Shown: in pieces, positions 40,831 through 50,793 of the stretch
Numbering within the stretch: the stretch's first letter is position 1
How the letters are laid out: every line of letters starts with the position of its first letter
From: an uncultured Saccharospirillaceae bacterium
GTDB lineage: Bacteria > Pseudomonadota > Gammaproteobacteria > Pseudomonadales > Natronospirillaceae
DNA: 51,962 bases
Reading direction: 5' to 3'
NCBI GenBank assembly: GCA_913063165.1
Contig: CAJXZL010000009.1
Location: 1 to 51,962, forward strand
Notes under the pieces: generated by a model
Databases searched by the model: none
Told to the model about the DNA's origin: nothing
The model's input: only the letters and a program-made list of their open reading frames with translations
Made by a program: the position numbers and the translations under genes

Positions 40831-41514
40831 CTAGGCTAATTCGCGTGCTTTGACATAAGACATGGCTTTTTCAAAGACCGCTTCGACACTCATCACCGAA
40901 CTATCTAGTAAGATCGCGTCGCTTGCAGGCACCAGTGGTGCTACCTTCCGCTCCATATCACGGGCATCCCGTTCTTGGATCTCTTCTGTAAGGCGCGCGA
41001 TACTAACATTGAGGCCTTGTTCTTTCAACTGCAAAAAGCGCCTTTTTGCACGCTCTTCTGCACTGGCCGTTAGGTAAAATTTTAGTTCAGCATCCGGAAA
41101 GACAATGGTACCCATGTCTCGACCATCTGCCACCAACCCCGGTGCCTGTCGGAAGCTCTGCTGCCGCTGCCCTAGTGCAGTTCTCACTTCCTGAATGGGT
41201 GCGATTTTAGACGCCAAATTGCCGGTGGTTTCAAGCCGCACCTGATCGGTAATATCATCACCTTCTAAAAAGATGGCAACCCGCTCTGCCTGGTGCTCAA
41301 ACCGCACATCCAAGGCGGTAGTCATGCGCACCAATGCGGGAATATCATCACTGGTGATCTGGTGTTTTTTTGCCGCAAGCGCCACCACGCGATACAGAGC
41401 GCCTGAATCTAAAAACTGCCATCCCAATTTCTGGGTAAGTAATCCTGCCAAAGTGCCTTTGCCAGCACCGCTCGGCCCGTCTACGGTAATAACGGGCGCT
41501 TTCGTTGTCGTCAT
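40831..41514 (-). CDS. cmk: Cytidylate kinase
   Basis: Predicted 227-residue kinase making CDP and dCDP from CMP and dCMP. The P-loop is GPSGAGKGT (about residues 13-21); DGRDMGTIVFPDA, LTASAEERAKRRFLQL and the DARDMERKVAPLVPASDA lid follow. The start is the ATG at 41514; a TTG in frame at 41526 lies just before it. It sits 18 bases after tyrA. In many pseudomonads aroA would lie between them. Confidence 0.95.
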   Translation of the reverse strand: MTTTKAPVITVDGPSGAGKGTLAGLLTQKLGWQFLDSGALYRVVALAAKKHQITSDDIPALVRMTTALDVRFEHQAERVAIFLEGDDITDQVRLETTGNLASKIAPIQEVRTALGQRQQSFRQAPGLVADGRDMGTIVFPDAELKFYLTASAEERAKRRFLQLKEQGLNVSIARLTEEIQERDARDMERKVAPLVPASDAILLDSSVMSVEAVFEKAMSYVKARELA

Positions 41515-41532
41515 AATTAATACCAAATCAGG

Positions 41533-42441
41533 TTATTCGTCTTTAAGTTGTCGGTCAGACAATATTTGAGAAAAATGGTCGCGCGCTTCTTTTGCATTAC
41601 CGAACACCGACTTCATATAGTCACCATCGGCATGAGCTACGGCATTTCTCAACTGGTGTAATTCTGCAAGGTACTGATCCATCACCAATAGCACAGATTT
41701 TCTATTGGCCATGAAGATGTCGTGCCACATGGTCGGGTCACTGGCTGCAATGCGGGTAAAGTCTCTAAACCCACCGGCCGCATAGTGAAAAATCTCGCTG
41801 TTCTCGGTGTTTTTAGCCAGGGTGTCGACCAAATTGAACGCCAGCAGATGCGGTAAATGGCTGGTGGCCGCCAGCACATCATCGTGGTGATCAATGGCCA
41901 TAATGTCTATGTGCGAACCAATGGATTCCCATAGCTGTGTCACCATTGCCACAGCGTCTTGCTCGGTTTCTGCCATGGGCGTCAAAATGATACGGTGATT
42001 AACATACAGGTCCGCTTTGGCTGCCATCACGCCGCTACGCTCTGCACCGGCAATGGGGTGCCCTGGTACGAATCGCGCACATTGGGCAACCGTCAATACT
42101 GCGCGTGCGTCTGATACCACCATGCCTTTTGCACTGCCTGCATCGGTAAGGACAGTGCCTGGCTTAAGATGCGGCTGCATCAATGTCAGGATGCTGCGTG
42201 TTGCTAAAATAGGCACCGCAATAAAGATGATGTCCGCTGCTTGCACGGCAGCCATGAGATCAGACTCAGCGTGGTCTACCAGCTTACGCGCCATCGCACC
42301 TTTTAACGATTCGGCGTCACGGTCATATCCAATCACCCGTCCAACAGAGCCATGATTTTTGCAGGCCATGGCAAATGAACCACCAATAAGCCCTAACCCG
42401 ACGACCAATAAGGTTTTGTCGTTCAGGTTAGTTAGGGTCAT
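41533..42441 (-). CDS. tyrA: Prephenate dehydrogenase (cyclohexadienyl dehydrogenase)
   Basis: Predicted 302-residue oxidoreductase of tyrosine synthesis. The Rossmann motif is GLGLIGGSFAMA (about residues 16-27); DAGSAKGMVV and the catalytic-His segment FVPGHPIAGAERSG follow. It ends after the dehydrogenase domain. Pseudomonas carries a TyrA-AroA fusion here, so this is the unfused form and no EPSP synthase gene lies beside it. Start overlaps the hisC stop by 4 bases. Confidence 0.93.
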   Translation of the reverse strand: MTLTNLNDKTLLVVGLGLIGGSFAMACKNHGSVGRVIGYDRDAESLKGAMARKLVDHAESDLMAAVQAADIIFIAVPILATRSILTLMQPHLKPGTVLTDAGSAKGMVVSDARAVLTVAQCARFVPGHPIAGAERSGVMAAKADLYVNHRIILTPMAETEQDAVAMVTQLWESIGSHIDIMAIDHHDDVLAATSHLPHLLAFNLVDTLAKNTENSEIFHYAAGGFRDFTRIAASDPTMWHDIFMANRKSVLLVMDQYLAELHQLRNAVAHADGDYMKSVFGNAKEARDHFSQILSDRQLKDE

Positions 42442-43544
42442 GATGTCGCCAAAAGGGCCGTTAGGGCGTCTATAAAGGTTGTGTTTTCTGCCTCGGTTCC
42501 CACAGTAATTCGCAAATGGTTTGGCATATTATAGTTGCCAACCGGCCGCACAATAACGCCAGCGCGCAGTAGGCCATCATAAACACCCATGGCATCTGGA
42601 CCCACGTCTACACAAATAAAGTTTCCGACAGAATCAATGTAGTTCAAGCCCATGTCATCAAACGCTTCTTCTAATTGCTGCAAGCCGATGTTATTCAGAT
42701 TGCGGCTGCGCGAGACATATTCGGTATCGTCCAATGCGGTCAATGCCGCTTCTTGGGCAAAAGCGTTGACGTTGAATGGCTGCCTTGCACGGTTCAACAA
42801 CTCGGCAATGGCATCGCTGCTGGCAGAATAGCCAATGCGCAAGGCTGCCAAGCCATAGATCTTTGAAAACGTTCGGGTAACCACCAAGTTGTCATACTCT
42901 GCCAACAGTTTGATACCGTCGGGGTAGTTTTCTTGTTCAACGTATTCAAAATAGGCTTCGTCTAATACCACAATGACCTGTTCTGGTATCGCCTTCATAA
43001 ACGCACGCAATTCACCACGGCTAAACCACGTGCCGGTCGGATTGTTGGGATTGGCGATGAAGACCAAACGGGTATTTTCAGTGACCGCATCGACCATGGC
43101 ATCAAGATCGTGTGACCATTGACGCGCAGGAACAGACACCACGGTAGCACCCGCACTGACTGTCACGAGCGGATAAACAGCGAAAGCGTGCTCGGACATG
43201 ATCGCTTCGGCACCCGGAGACAAAAAGGTACGGGCCAATAATTCTAAAATTTCATTAGAACCATTACCTAGCGTGATGTTTTGTGGCTCCAACTTTAACA
43301 GCTGCGCCAGCTTATTTTTTAGCCTAAAACCATTACCATCAGGGTATCGCGTCAGGTTTGCGCCTGCAGCAGCAAGTGTCTCAAGGACTTTTGCACTAGG
43401 CCCCAATGGGTTCTCGTTACTGGCTAACTTAACGATATTGGCGATGCCAAGTTCGCGTTCAAGATCTTCTACTGCTTTGCCCGGCACATAAGGTGACAGG
43501 TTGCGAATACCTTCATTTGCCAAATCAAATGGATTCGTTGCCAT
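42438..43544 (-). CDS. hisC: Histidinol-phosphate/aromatic aminotransferase
   Basis: Predicted 368-residue PLP aminotransferase. Family motifs are SNENPLGPSAKVLE (about 40), GNGSNEILELLARTFL, NPNNPTGTWFSRGEL, VLDEAYFEY and the PLP lysine in TRTFSKIYGLAALRIGY. Flanked by pheA and tyrA, it probably acts on phenylpyruvate or 4-hydroxyphenylpyruvate, or on both aromatic and histidinol phosphate substrates (hisC2 of Pseudomonas). I chose the ATG at 43544, 10 bases after AGAGG. Confidence 0.93.
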   Translation of the reverse strand: MATNPFDLANEGIRNLSPYVPGKAVEDLERELGIANIVKLASNENPLGPSAKVLETLAAAGANLTRYPDGNGFRLKNKLAQLLKLEPQNITLGNGSNEILELLARTFLSPGAEAIMSEHAFAVYPLVTVSAGATVVSVPARQWSHDLDAMVDAVTENTRLVFIANPNNPTGTWFSRGELRAFMKAIPEQVIVVLDEAYFEYVEQENYPDGIKLLAEYDNLVVTRTFSKIYGLAALRIGYSASSDAIAELLNRARQPFNVNAFAQEAALTALDDTEYVSRSRNLNNIGLQQLEEAFDDMGLNYIDSVGNFICVDVGPDAMGVYDGLLRAGVIVRPVGNYNMPNHLRITVGTEAENTTFIDALTALLATS

Positions 43545-43567
43545 GTAAAACAAGCCTCTTTCTGTTG

Positions 43568-44689
43568 TTAGAGTACAGCCTTGGGATAAGAACCCAATAT
43601 TTTCAGTTCAGCTGCAATATTGCGAATATCTTCTAGTGCGCGCTGCACCTTTTGGTCGTCTTGATGACCAACAAAATCAATAAAGAACACATAACTCCAG
43701 TTCCCGCTTGGTGAAGGGCGGGTTTCGAGTCGGGTCATGTCAACATCATGGACATTGAAGGGTTTCAATAGCTTGAACAATGCACCAGGTTCGTTGCGCA
43801 TAGACACAATGATCGAGGTCTTATCATCACCGCTTCGACCGACAGGCACACTGCCAACAATCAAGAAACGGGTGGAATTATCTGGGTTGTCTTCGATTTT
43901 CTTGTTAATTATTTCTAAATCGTAGAGGTCCGCGGCCATCTGGCCAGCGATCGCCGCTGAGTTCCATTCAGAGTTTACCCGCCGCGCCGCTTCAGCGTTG
44001 CTGCTCACGGCAATTCTTTCAGCTTGAGGCATGTAAGCATCTAGCCATTTGCGACATTGAGCCAAACTCTGTTGATGAGAGTAAATACGGGTGATGCTGT
44101 CTTTGCGCGTGTTCGCACCCATCATCAAATGGTGGTGAATACGCAGCTCCACTTCGCCACAAATAAAGATGCGCGAGGTGAGAAAGGTATCGAGCGTGTG
44201 GTTAACAACGCCTTCAGTGGAGTTTTCAACGGGTACCACACCATAGTGCACGGCGCCCGCTTCAACTTCTCGAAACACTTCATCGATTGCAGGCAATGGC
44301 GTCGTCTTTGCCCAAGCGCCAAAATGCTTGAGGGCTGCTTGTTGGGTAAAGGTACCTTCTGGTCCAAGAAATGCCACATTAACCGGCTGTTCCAGTGCCA
44401 AGCAAGCTGACATGATTTCACGAAACAGCCGTGCCATATCTTCGTTAGCCATGGGCCCGGTGTTACGCGCCATGACATTAGCCAGTACCTGTGCCTCACG
44501 CTCAGGTCGATAGAAAACAGGGGGCTTTTCAGCACCGGCACGCATTTTCACATGGGCCACTTCTTGGGCACATTGCGCACGCTGGGTAATCAGCGACAAA
44601 ATATCAGCATCTATAGCATCTATTTTGACGCGCAGGCCTTTCAGGGCTTCTTGTTCGCCCTGTGTTTCGTCTTTCGGGTTATCACCCAT
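43568..44689 (-). CDS. pheA: Bifunctional chorismate mutase/prephenate dehydratase (P-protein)
   Basis: Predicted 373-residue enzyme that makes phenylpyruvate from chorismate. An AroQ-type chorismate mutase domain (about 18-100: LRVKIDAIDADILSLITQRAQCA) is followed by prephenate dehydratase (about 105-280: VAFLGPEGTFTQQAAL, GVVPVENSTEGVVNHTLD, and DNSTRFLIVG) and an ACT domain (NEPGALFKLLKPF, ETRPSPSGNWSYVFFIDF) for phenylalanine feedback. Start at 44689, with GAGAGG 4 bases upstream; it overlaps serC by 8 bases. Confidence 0.96.
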   Translation of the reverse strand: MGDNPKDETQGEQEALKGLRVKIDAIDADILSLITQRAQCAQEVAHVKMRAGAEKPPVFYRPEREAQVLANVMARNTGPMANEDMARLFREIMSACLALEQPVNVAFLGPEGTFTQQAALKHFGAWAKTTPLPAIDEVFREVEAGAVHYGVVPVENSTEGVVNHTLDTFLTSRIFICGEVELRIHHHLMMGANTRKDSITRIYSHQQSLAQCRKWLDAYMPQAERIAVSSNAEAARRVNSEWNSAAIAGQMAADLYDLEIINKKIEDNPDNSTRFLIVGSVPVGRSGDDKTSIIVSMRNEPGALFKLLKPFNVHDVDMTRLETRPSPSGNWSYVFFIDFVGHQDDQKVQRALEDIRNIAAELKILGSYPKAVL

Positions 44690-45770
44690 AACGCCTCTCA
44701 AATTCGCCCATGAAATCAGTTAATGCCGTTACAGCTTCTAGTGTCACGGCATTATAAATACTCGCCCGCATGCCTCCAACGGATCGATGACCGGCAAGAT
44801 TATAAAGCCCTGCGGCTTCAGCTTCATCTAAAAATGTTTGCTCTAGCGCGGCATCTATCAATCCAAATGCCACATTCATCCGCGAACGCGCAGTGTGTGC
44901 GACCGGAGATTGATAAAAATCACTGCGGTCGATTTGACCATACAGCAGCGCTGCCTTTTGAGCGTTAACCTGCGCCATGGCCGCTACACCGCCTTGCTCT
45001 TTTAACCACGCGAATACCAAGCCACACAAATACAGTGAGAAGGTAGGCGGCGTATTGAGCATGCTGTCGTTGTCTGCCATACGCTGATACGACATTAAAG
45101 CAGGAATATCCTCGCGTGCCGAACTTAATAAGTCGTCACGTACCAATACCCATGCCAAACCAGCAGGTCCAATATTTTTTTGTGCGCCAGCGTAAATAAG
45201 TCCGAATCGACTCACATCCAAGGGTTCTGACAATATATTGGATGACATATCGGCGACAAGCGGCACGTTTTTCGTGTCGGGAATATAGGGGAATTCGACC
45301 CCACCAATGGTTTCATTCGACGTGTAATGCACATAGGCAGCGTCAGGTCGCAGGGTGAGATCATGCTGCTCAGGCACTGTCACGTAACGCGCTGATTGCG
45401 TGGAGCCTGCAATATGAATGTCGGCACCAGTCAGTCGCCGGGCTTCATTGATAGCCTTGGTGGACCAGATACCGGTGTCTATATAATCGGCCTTGCTGTT
45501 CTTGCCCAATAGGTTCCAAGGCACACAAGAAAACTGCTGGGTAGCACCACCCTGCATATATAAAATCTTGTAATTATCAGGAACAGACAGCAGGGTTTTT
45601 AAATCGGTGGTTGCGGCATGAGCCACGGCCTGGAACGCGTCACTGCGGTGACTCATTTCCATGACGGACATGCCCAATTGGTTAAAATCTAACATCTCAT
45701 CGCGCGCGCGGGAGAGCACTGCCTCAGGCAATGCTGCTGGACCTGCACAAAAGTTAAATCCTCTGGCCAT
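44682..45770 (-). CDS. serC: Phosphoserine aminotransferase
   Basis: Predicted 362-residue PLP enzyme of serine and pyridoxine synthesis. Landmarks are FNFCAGPAALPE at the start, MEMSHRSDAF near 38, LYMQGGATQQFSCVPWNLL near 70, ADMSSNILSEPLDVSRF and the PLP lysine in YAGAQKNIGPAG near 195. The start at 45770 fits the family N terminus. First gene after the gyrA terminator, whose T run ends about 10 bases before it. Confidence 0.96.
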   Translation of the reverse strand: MARGFNFCAGPAALPEAVLSRARDEMLDFNQLGMSVMEMSHRSDAFQAVAHAATTDLKTLLSVPDNYKILYMQGGATQQFSCVPWNLLGKNSKADYIDTGIWSTKAINEARRLTGADIHIAGSTQSARYVTVPEQHDLTLRPDAAYVHYTSNETIGGVEFPYIPDTKNVPLVADMSSNILSEPLDVSRFGLIYAGAQKNIGPAGLAWVLVRDDLLSSAREDIPALMSYQRMADNDSMLNTPPTFSLYLCGLVFAWLKEQGGVAAMAQVNAQKAALLYGQIDRSDFYQSPVAHTARSRMNVAFGLIDAALEQTFLDEAEAAGLYNLAGHRSVGGMRASIYNAVTLEAVTALTDFMGEFERRYG

Positions 45771-45780
45771 CAGCTCTCTC

Positions 45781-45819
45781 AAAAAAAAATAATGGGAACA
45801 TGCCGCTAAGCATGCTCCC
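45781..45819 (-). terminator. Intrinsic terminator between gyrA and serC
   Basis: Read leftward, GGGAGCATGC and GCATGTTCCC form a 10-pair stem (one G-U pair) with a 6-base loop, then ATTA and nine T. It lies 45 bases after the gyrA stop and its T run abuts the purine-rich serC ribosome binding site. Confidence 0.85.
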
Positions 45820-45864
45820 TATGGACTCAGTGTGTCACTGATTCCGTATGACGTCAGACTGCTG

Positions 45865-48507
45865 TTAGGCTTCCGCGTCTGGCTCGGTATGATCGTCCGC
45901 TGGGTTAGGGTCAGTGGCAGTCACTGTATCCACACCTTCAGCCGCTTCATCACCCGACAAAACCGCGTCAAGGACTTCTTCGGCTTCTTCAATCGCTTCG
46001 ACACCAACCAAATGCTCGTCTTCGGCGACCTTAATGAGGCGCACGCCTTGGGTGTTTCTTCCCAATACTGAAATTTCAGTCACACGGGTTCGGACCAAGG
46101 TACCCTGATCACTGATCAACATAATTTCGTCAGTTTCAAATACTTGTTTGGCACCAACCAAGTCACCGTTACGCTCGTTGACCACCATGCCGATAACACC
46201 CTGGTTGCCACGTCCCTTGACAGGGAAGTCATCAACGCGGGTACGCTTGCCATAGCCCTTAGAGGAAACGGTTAAAATGGTGCCTTCAGCATCTGGCACA
46301 ATCAATGCAATCACTTCTGCATCTTCAGCCAATCGAATGCCACGCACACCGCGTGCCGTTCGACCCATTTCGCGCACCAAACCCTCTTGGAAACGAACGG
46401 TCTTGCCTTTGTTGGACATCAATAAAATATCTTGATTGCCATCGGTAATCGTCACACCCACCAAGTGGTCACCGTCATCTAGCCGCAATGCGATCAGACC
46501 CGAAGATCGCTGGCGAGCAAAAGAAGCCAAATCGGTCTTTTTCACGGTTCCGCGGGCGGTAGCCATAAAGACAAAGCGTTCACCTTCATGCTCTTCCATC
46601 GGCAATACTGCGGTTACTCGCTCGTCGGCACCCAAATTGAGAATGTTAATCAATGGACGGCCTTTCGCCGTGCGTCCTGCTTGCGGGATTTCCCACACTT
46701 TGAGCCAGTACACCTTGCCGGTGCTGGTAAAGCACATAAGTGTCATGTGCATTGAGGCGACAAATAAATGCGCAACATGGTCTTCATCTTTCACCTGGGT
46801 CGCGATCTTGCCCTTACCGCCACGCCGTTGCGCTTGGTAATCTGCTAATGGCTGCGCCTTGGCATAGCCACTATGTGAAATGGTGATCACCATATCTTCA
46901 TCGGCAATCAAGTCTTTCATTTCAAAGTCCAGACGCGACGCAATGATTTCTGAGCGACGCGGATCGCTATATTGCTCAGATATCTCGACCAATTCTGCCC
47001 GAATCACTTCCATCAGACGTTCAAAACTATTCAAGATACGTAAAAAGCCTTCGATGGCTGACAAAATATTGCGGTATTCCTCAATGATCTTGTCAGACTC
47101 TAATCCCGTTAGTTTTTGCAAACGCAAATCTAGAATCGCCTGCGCTTGAACGGGTGACAAATAATAGAGACCGTCGCGTATGCCGTATTGCTCTGGCAAG
47201 TCGTCAGGACGACAAGCATCTTCGCCAGCACTCTCAAGCATGGCATTCACTGTGCCAGTTTCCCAACCCTGATCTAACAAACGGATCTTGGCTTCCGCGC
47301 CATCACGCGAGGTCTTAATCGTACTGATGATGGCATCAATATTGGCAAGCGCTACGGCTTGGCCTTCAAGGATGTGGCCTCGCTCGCGGGCCTTACGCAA
47401 TTCATATACGGTACGACGCGTAACGACTTCTCTGCGGTGGCGCACGAAGGCGTCTAGCAGTTGTTTCAAATTCAGAATTTTAGGCTGACCATCAACTAGG
47501 GCGACGGTATTGATACCAAATACCGATTCCATTTGGGTCTGGCTGTAGAGGTTGTTGAGGATAACATCCGCCACTTCGCCACGCTTCGTTTCAATCGCGA
47601 TACGCATGCCGTCTTTATCAGATTCGTCACGCAGCTCTGAAATGCCTTCAATCTTTTTGTCTTTTACCAGTTCAGCGATTTTTTCGATTAATCGCGCCTT
47701 GTTGACCTGATAAGGAATTTCGGTGACGACAATGGTTTCGCGGTTGGTTTTTGGATTGGTTTCAACATGCGCTTTTGAACGCACATAGATTCGACCACGC
47801 CCGGTACGGTAGGCTTCTACAATGCCCTTGCGTCCGTTAATGATGGCGCCGGTCGGGAAATCGGGACCAGGAATATATTCCATCAACTCATCGATGCTCA
47901 GGTCTGGATTGTCTATTAATGCCAAACAAGCGCTGACCACTTCTTGCAGGTTATGAGGTGGAATGTTGGTAGCCATGCCCACTGCAATACCAGCTGAACC
48001 ATTGACTAACAGATTCGGCACACGCGTTGGCATGACGTCTGGAATAAGCTCTGTACCATCATAGTTCGGGCTATAATCGACGGTTTCTTTATCTAGGTCT
48101 GCTAACAGTGAATGCGCCATTTTTTGCATACGCACTTCGGTGTAACGCATGGCAGCAGCAGAGTCACCATCGATGGAGCCAAAGTTACCCTGACCGTCGA
48201 CTAACATGTATCGCATTGCAAAGGGCTGCGCCATACGAACAATGGTTTCGTATACAGCGGAGTCGCCATGTGGGTGGTATTTACCGATCACATCACCAAC
48301 CACACGAGCCGATTTCTTATAGGCTTTGTTCCAGTCGTTACCCAATTCACTCATGGCAAATAACACACGGCGGTGAACTGGTTTTAATCCATCACGAACA
48401 TCAGGCAATGCGCGTCCAACAATGACACTCATCGCGTAGTCCAAATACGACTGTTTTAGCTCTTCTTCAATATTAACGGGTACGATTTCTTTGGCACTAT
48501 CGACCAT
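45865..48507 (-). CDS. gyrA: DNA gyrase subunit A
   Basis: Predicted 880-residue subunit (E. coli 875) that cuts and rejoins DNA during negative supercoiling. The catalytic Tyr122 is in [10 protein letters not shown]. The quinolone region keeps Ser83 and Glu87 ([13 protein letters not shown]), the pattern of susceptible strains. The six-bladed C-terminal domain carries the GyrA box QRRGGKGK. The tail is strongly acidic (from [10 protein letters not shown] to the end), as in E. coli. An AAGGA lies 11 bases upstream of the ATG. Confidence 0.97.
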   Translation of the reverse strand: MVDSAKEIVPVNIEEELKQSYLDYAMSVIVGRALPDVRDGLKPVHRRVLFAMSELGNDWNKAYKKSARVVGDVIGKYHPHGDSAVYETIVRMAQPFAMRYMLVDGQGNFGSIDGDSAAAMRYTEVRMQKMAHSLLADLDKETVDYSPNYDGTELIPDVMPTRVPNLLVNGSAGIAVGMATNIPPHNLQEVVSACLALIDNPDLSIDELMEYIPGPDFPTGAIINGRKGIVEAYRTGRGRIYVRSKAHVETNPKTNRETIVVTEIPYQVNKARLIEKIAELVKDKKIEGISELRDESDKDGMRIAIETKRGEVADVILNNLYSQTQMESVFGINTVALVDGQPKILNLKQLLDAFVRHRREVVTRRTVYELRKARERGHILEGQAVALANIDAIISTIKTSRDGAEAKIRLLDQGWETGTVNAMLESAGEDACRPDDLPEQYGIRDGLYYLSPVQAQAILDLRLQKLTGLESDKIIEEYRNILSAIEGFLRILNSFERLMEVIRAELVEISEQYSDPRRSEIIASRLDFEMKDLIADEDMVITISHSGYAKAQPLADYQAQRRGGKGKIATQVKDEDHVAHLFVASMHMTLMCFTSTGKVYWLKVWEIPQAGRTAKGRPLINILNLGADERVTAVLPMEEHEGERFVFMATARGTVKKTDLASFARQRSSGLIALRLDDGDHLVGVTITDGNQDILLMSNKGKTVRFQEGLVREMGRTARGVRGIRLAEDAEVIALIVPDAEGTILTVSSKGYGKRTRVDDFPVKGRGNQGVIGMVVNERNGDLVGAKQVFETDEIMLISDQGTLVRTRVTEISVLGRNTQGVRLIKVAEDEHLVGVEAIEEAEEVLDAVLSGDEAAEGVDTVTATDPNPADDHTEPDAEA

Positions 48508-48537
48508 AAAATAACGGTTCCTTGGAAGATCTCAACA

Positions 48538-48563
48538 GGAGCCTGAATCCGGCATACGGCTCC
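48538..48563 (-). promoter_or_regulatory. Hairpin in the gyrA leader
   Basis: GGAGCC (48563 to 48558) pairs with GGCTCC (48543 to 48538), with a 14-base loop containing CCGG, about 30 bases before the gyrA ATG. No T run follows, so it is not a terminator. Function unknown. Confidence 0.3.
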
Positions 48564-48579
48564 AGAACAATGAACAAGA

Positions 48580-48588
48580 ATATTACCA
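48580..48588 (-). promoter_or_regulatory. Candidate extended -10 promoter for gyrA
   Basis: On the minus strand TGGTAATAT gives an extended -10 (TGn plus TAATAT). No good -35 hexamer lies at the right distance, which is acceptable for extended -10 promoters. Transcription would start about 65 bases before the gyrA ATG. Confidence 0.4.
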
Positions 48589-48766
48589 TACTGTCGGCGA
48601 GATTCACTAGCCGAACATGACCCTGAATGCAGGCATTAGATTACCAATTACTCATCCAATATGCGCCTTTACATCGTACAGAGCATTAAACTCCTCCATC
48701 ATACATGAAAACTGGCGACTTTTGGTTTAGCATCTACGCCTAAATGACCGAACTAAGGAAACACAA

Positions 48767-50080
48767 ATGCAGCAGATAGACACTTTAATATTGGCCAAAT
48801 GGGTCATCACCGTGAACGCCAACCACGATGTACTCAACGACCACGCCGTGGCTATTCAAGACGGCCGTATAGTCGATATCTTGCCTGCTGCTGACGCCCT
48901 TGCTCGATATGAGCCGTTAGAAAGCTTTAGCCTAACGGAGCACGCTTTGATTCCTGGCTTTATCAACATGCACGGCCACGCCGCAATGACCCTATTTCGG
49001 GGCATGGCTGACGACTTGCCCTTGATGACCTGGTTGACTGACCATATTTGGCCAGCGGAAGCCACATTCGTTAGCCCAGAATTCATTCAGGACGGCACCC
49101 GTTTGGCGGTCGCCGAAATGATTCGCTGCGGCACCACCACCTTTTCAGACAATTTCTTTTTTCCTGAAGAAGCAGCCAAAGTGGTGAAAGAAGCCGGCAT
49201 GCGCGCGCAGCTCTGCTTCCCGGTCATCGATTTTCCAACCCCTTGGGCAAAAACAGCCGATGAACACATTGAAAAAGGCATGGCACTAAGGGCCGCCTAT
49301 GAGGGCGATAGCCACGTAGAAGTCATATTTGGCCCACACGCTCCCTATACCGTTTCTGACGCCCCTATGATCAAAATGGCAGCCTTAGCGAAGGAACACG
49401 GCATGAACATTCAGATGCACGTGCATGAAACCGAAGGCGAAGTCACCGAAAGCATCGAAAAATATCAGAAGCGTCCAATCAAACGCCTGTACGATTTGGG
49501 TTTGTTAGGCCCTCACATGCAGTGTGTACACATGACTGCGTTGAACGATGAAGACATGGACTTGATTCAAGAAACCGGCTCACACGTGATGCACTGCCCA
49601 GAATCAAACCTCAAATTGGCCAGTGGTTTCTGCCCGATCGATGCACTCCAAAAGCGTCATATCAATGTAACCCTTGGCACCGATGGCGCAGCGTCAAATA
49701 ATGACTTGGATATGATCGGAGAGATGCGCACGGCAGCTATTTTGGCAAAAGCGGTGTCAGGCAATGCCGAGGCACTACCCGCTCACAAAGCGCTTGAAAT
49801 GGCTACGCTAAACGGTGCACGCGCCATGCACAAAGAAGACCAGCTGGGATCTTTAGAAGTCGGAAAATTGGCAGACATGGCAGCGGTCTTTATGGGTGAT
49901 ATTGAAAGCGCCCCCATTTTCGACCCTGTATCACATCTGGTCTATGCCACCACACGTGACCAGGTTTCCGATGTTTGGGTAGGCGGCAAAGGCTTGATGC
50001 ACGCCCGTAACCTCACAACTTTATCAAAAACCGCCATTTTGGAAAAAACCAAAGCTTGGCAGGGAAAAATCACATCATGA
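48767..50080 (+). CDS. mtaD: TRZ/ATZ-family amidohydrolase, MTA/SAH deaminase
   Basis: Predicted 437-residue cytoplasmic metal-dependent deaminase, probably acting on 5-methylthioadenosine or S-adenosylhomocysteine. Metal-site motifs in order are PGFINMHGHAAMTLFRG (about 66-82), NIQMHVHETEGE (about 213), CVHMTALN and GTDGAASNNDLDM (about 305). AAGGAAA lies just before the ATG. The end overlaps ubiG by 4 bases (ATGA). Substrate is inferred from the family and from its place beside a methyltransferase gene, as in Pseudomonas. Confidence 0.88.
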   Translation: MQQIDTLILAKWVITVNANHDVLNDHAVAIQDGRIVDILPAADALARYEPLESFSLTEHALIPGFINMHGHAAMTLFRGMADDLPLMTWLTDHIWPAEATFVSPEFIQDGTRLAVAEMIRCGTTTFSDNFFFPEEAAKVVKEAGMRAQLCFPVIDFPTPWAKTADEHIEKGMALRAAYEGDSHVEVIFGPHAPYTVSDAPMIKMAALAKEHGMNIQMHVHETEGEVTESIEKYQKRPIKRLYDLGLLGPHMQCVHMTALNDEDMDLIQETGSHVMHCPESNLKLASGFCPIDALQKRHINVTLGTDGAASNNDLDMIGEMRTAAILAKAVSGNAEALPAHKALEMATLNGARAMHKEDQLGSLEVGKLADMAAVFMGDIESAPIFDPVSHLVYATTRDQVSDVWVGGKGLMHARNLTTLSKTAILEKTKAWQGKITS

Positions 50081-50793
50081 GCAATGTCGATGCTGCAGAA
50101 GTCGCCAAATTCGAAGCCCTAGCCTCAAAATGGTGGGATCCAGAAAGCGAGTTTCGACCCCTACACCAAATTAATCCGCTGCGCGCCAACTGGATTGACG
50201 CGCGGGCGCAGGTTGCTGGCAAAAAACTGCTAGATGTGGGTTGCGGCGGTGGCATTTTAACCGAATCCATGGCTCACCGTGGCGCTACTGCAAAGGGCGT
50301 CGATATGGGAGAAAAGCCTTTAAAAGTCGCCCAGTTACATGCATTGGAAACTGGCCTACAGCACGTATCATACGAAAAAATCACCATTGAAGACTTGGCA
50401 GAACGCGAGCCCGAATCATTTGATGTGGTGTGTTGTATGGAAATGCTTGAACACGTGCCAGATCCAAGCGCGGTGGTTGCCGCATGTGCACGGCTGGCCA
50501 AGCCTGGCGGCCATCTGTTCTTTTCTACGCTAAACCGCAACCCGATGTCTTACATTCAAGCCGTGATCGGTGCTGAATATGTATTGAAACTGCTGCCAAA
50601 AGGCACGCACGACTATCGTAAATTTATTCGGCCTTCTGAATTACAGTCCTGGATTCGCCAATCAGGCTTGGTGCGTCAAGACAGCATCGGCTTGACCTAC
50701 AATCCTTTGAACCAGCGCTACCGCCTTACTGACAACCAAACGGTGAATTACATGCTGTATGCCACCAAACCGGCACTGTCGCATGACCTATAA
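50077..50793 (+). CDS. ubiG: Ubiquinone biosynthesis O-methyltransferase
   Basis: Predicted 238-residue SAM-dependent enzyme that performs both O-methylations in ubiquinone synthesis. It begins SNVDAAEVAKFEALASKWWD, the family signature; the SAM motif is LLDVGCGGGILTESMA (about 56-71), with VVCCMEMLEHVPDP and FFSTLNRNP following. The frame is open further upstream, but the ATG at 50077 gives the normal N terminus and couples it to mtaD. It overlaps the next gene by 11 bases. Confidence 0.96.
   Translation: MSNVDAAEVAKFEALASKWWDPESEFRPLHQINPLRANWIDARAQVAGKKLLDVGCGGGILTESMAHRGATAKGVDMGEKPLKVAQLHALETGLQHVSYEKITIEDLAEREPESFDVVCCMEMLEHVPDPSAVVAACARLAKPGGHLFFSTLNRNPMSYIQAVIGAEYVLKLLPKGTHDYRKFIRPSELQSWIRQSGLVRQDSIGLTYNPLNQRYRLTDNQTVNYMLYATKPALSHDL

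Noticed and set aside
45865-48507. Quinolone-resistance change in gyrA
   Set aside because: Residues 83 and 87 are Ser and Glu, an ordinary susceptible pattern.
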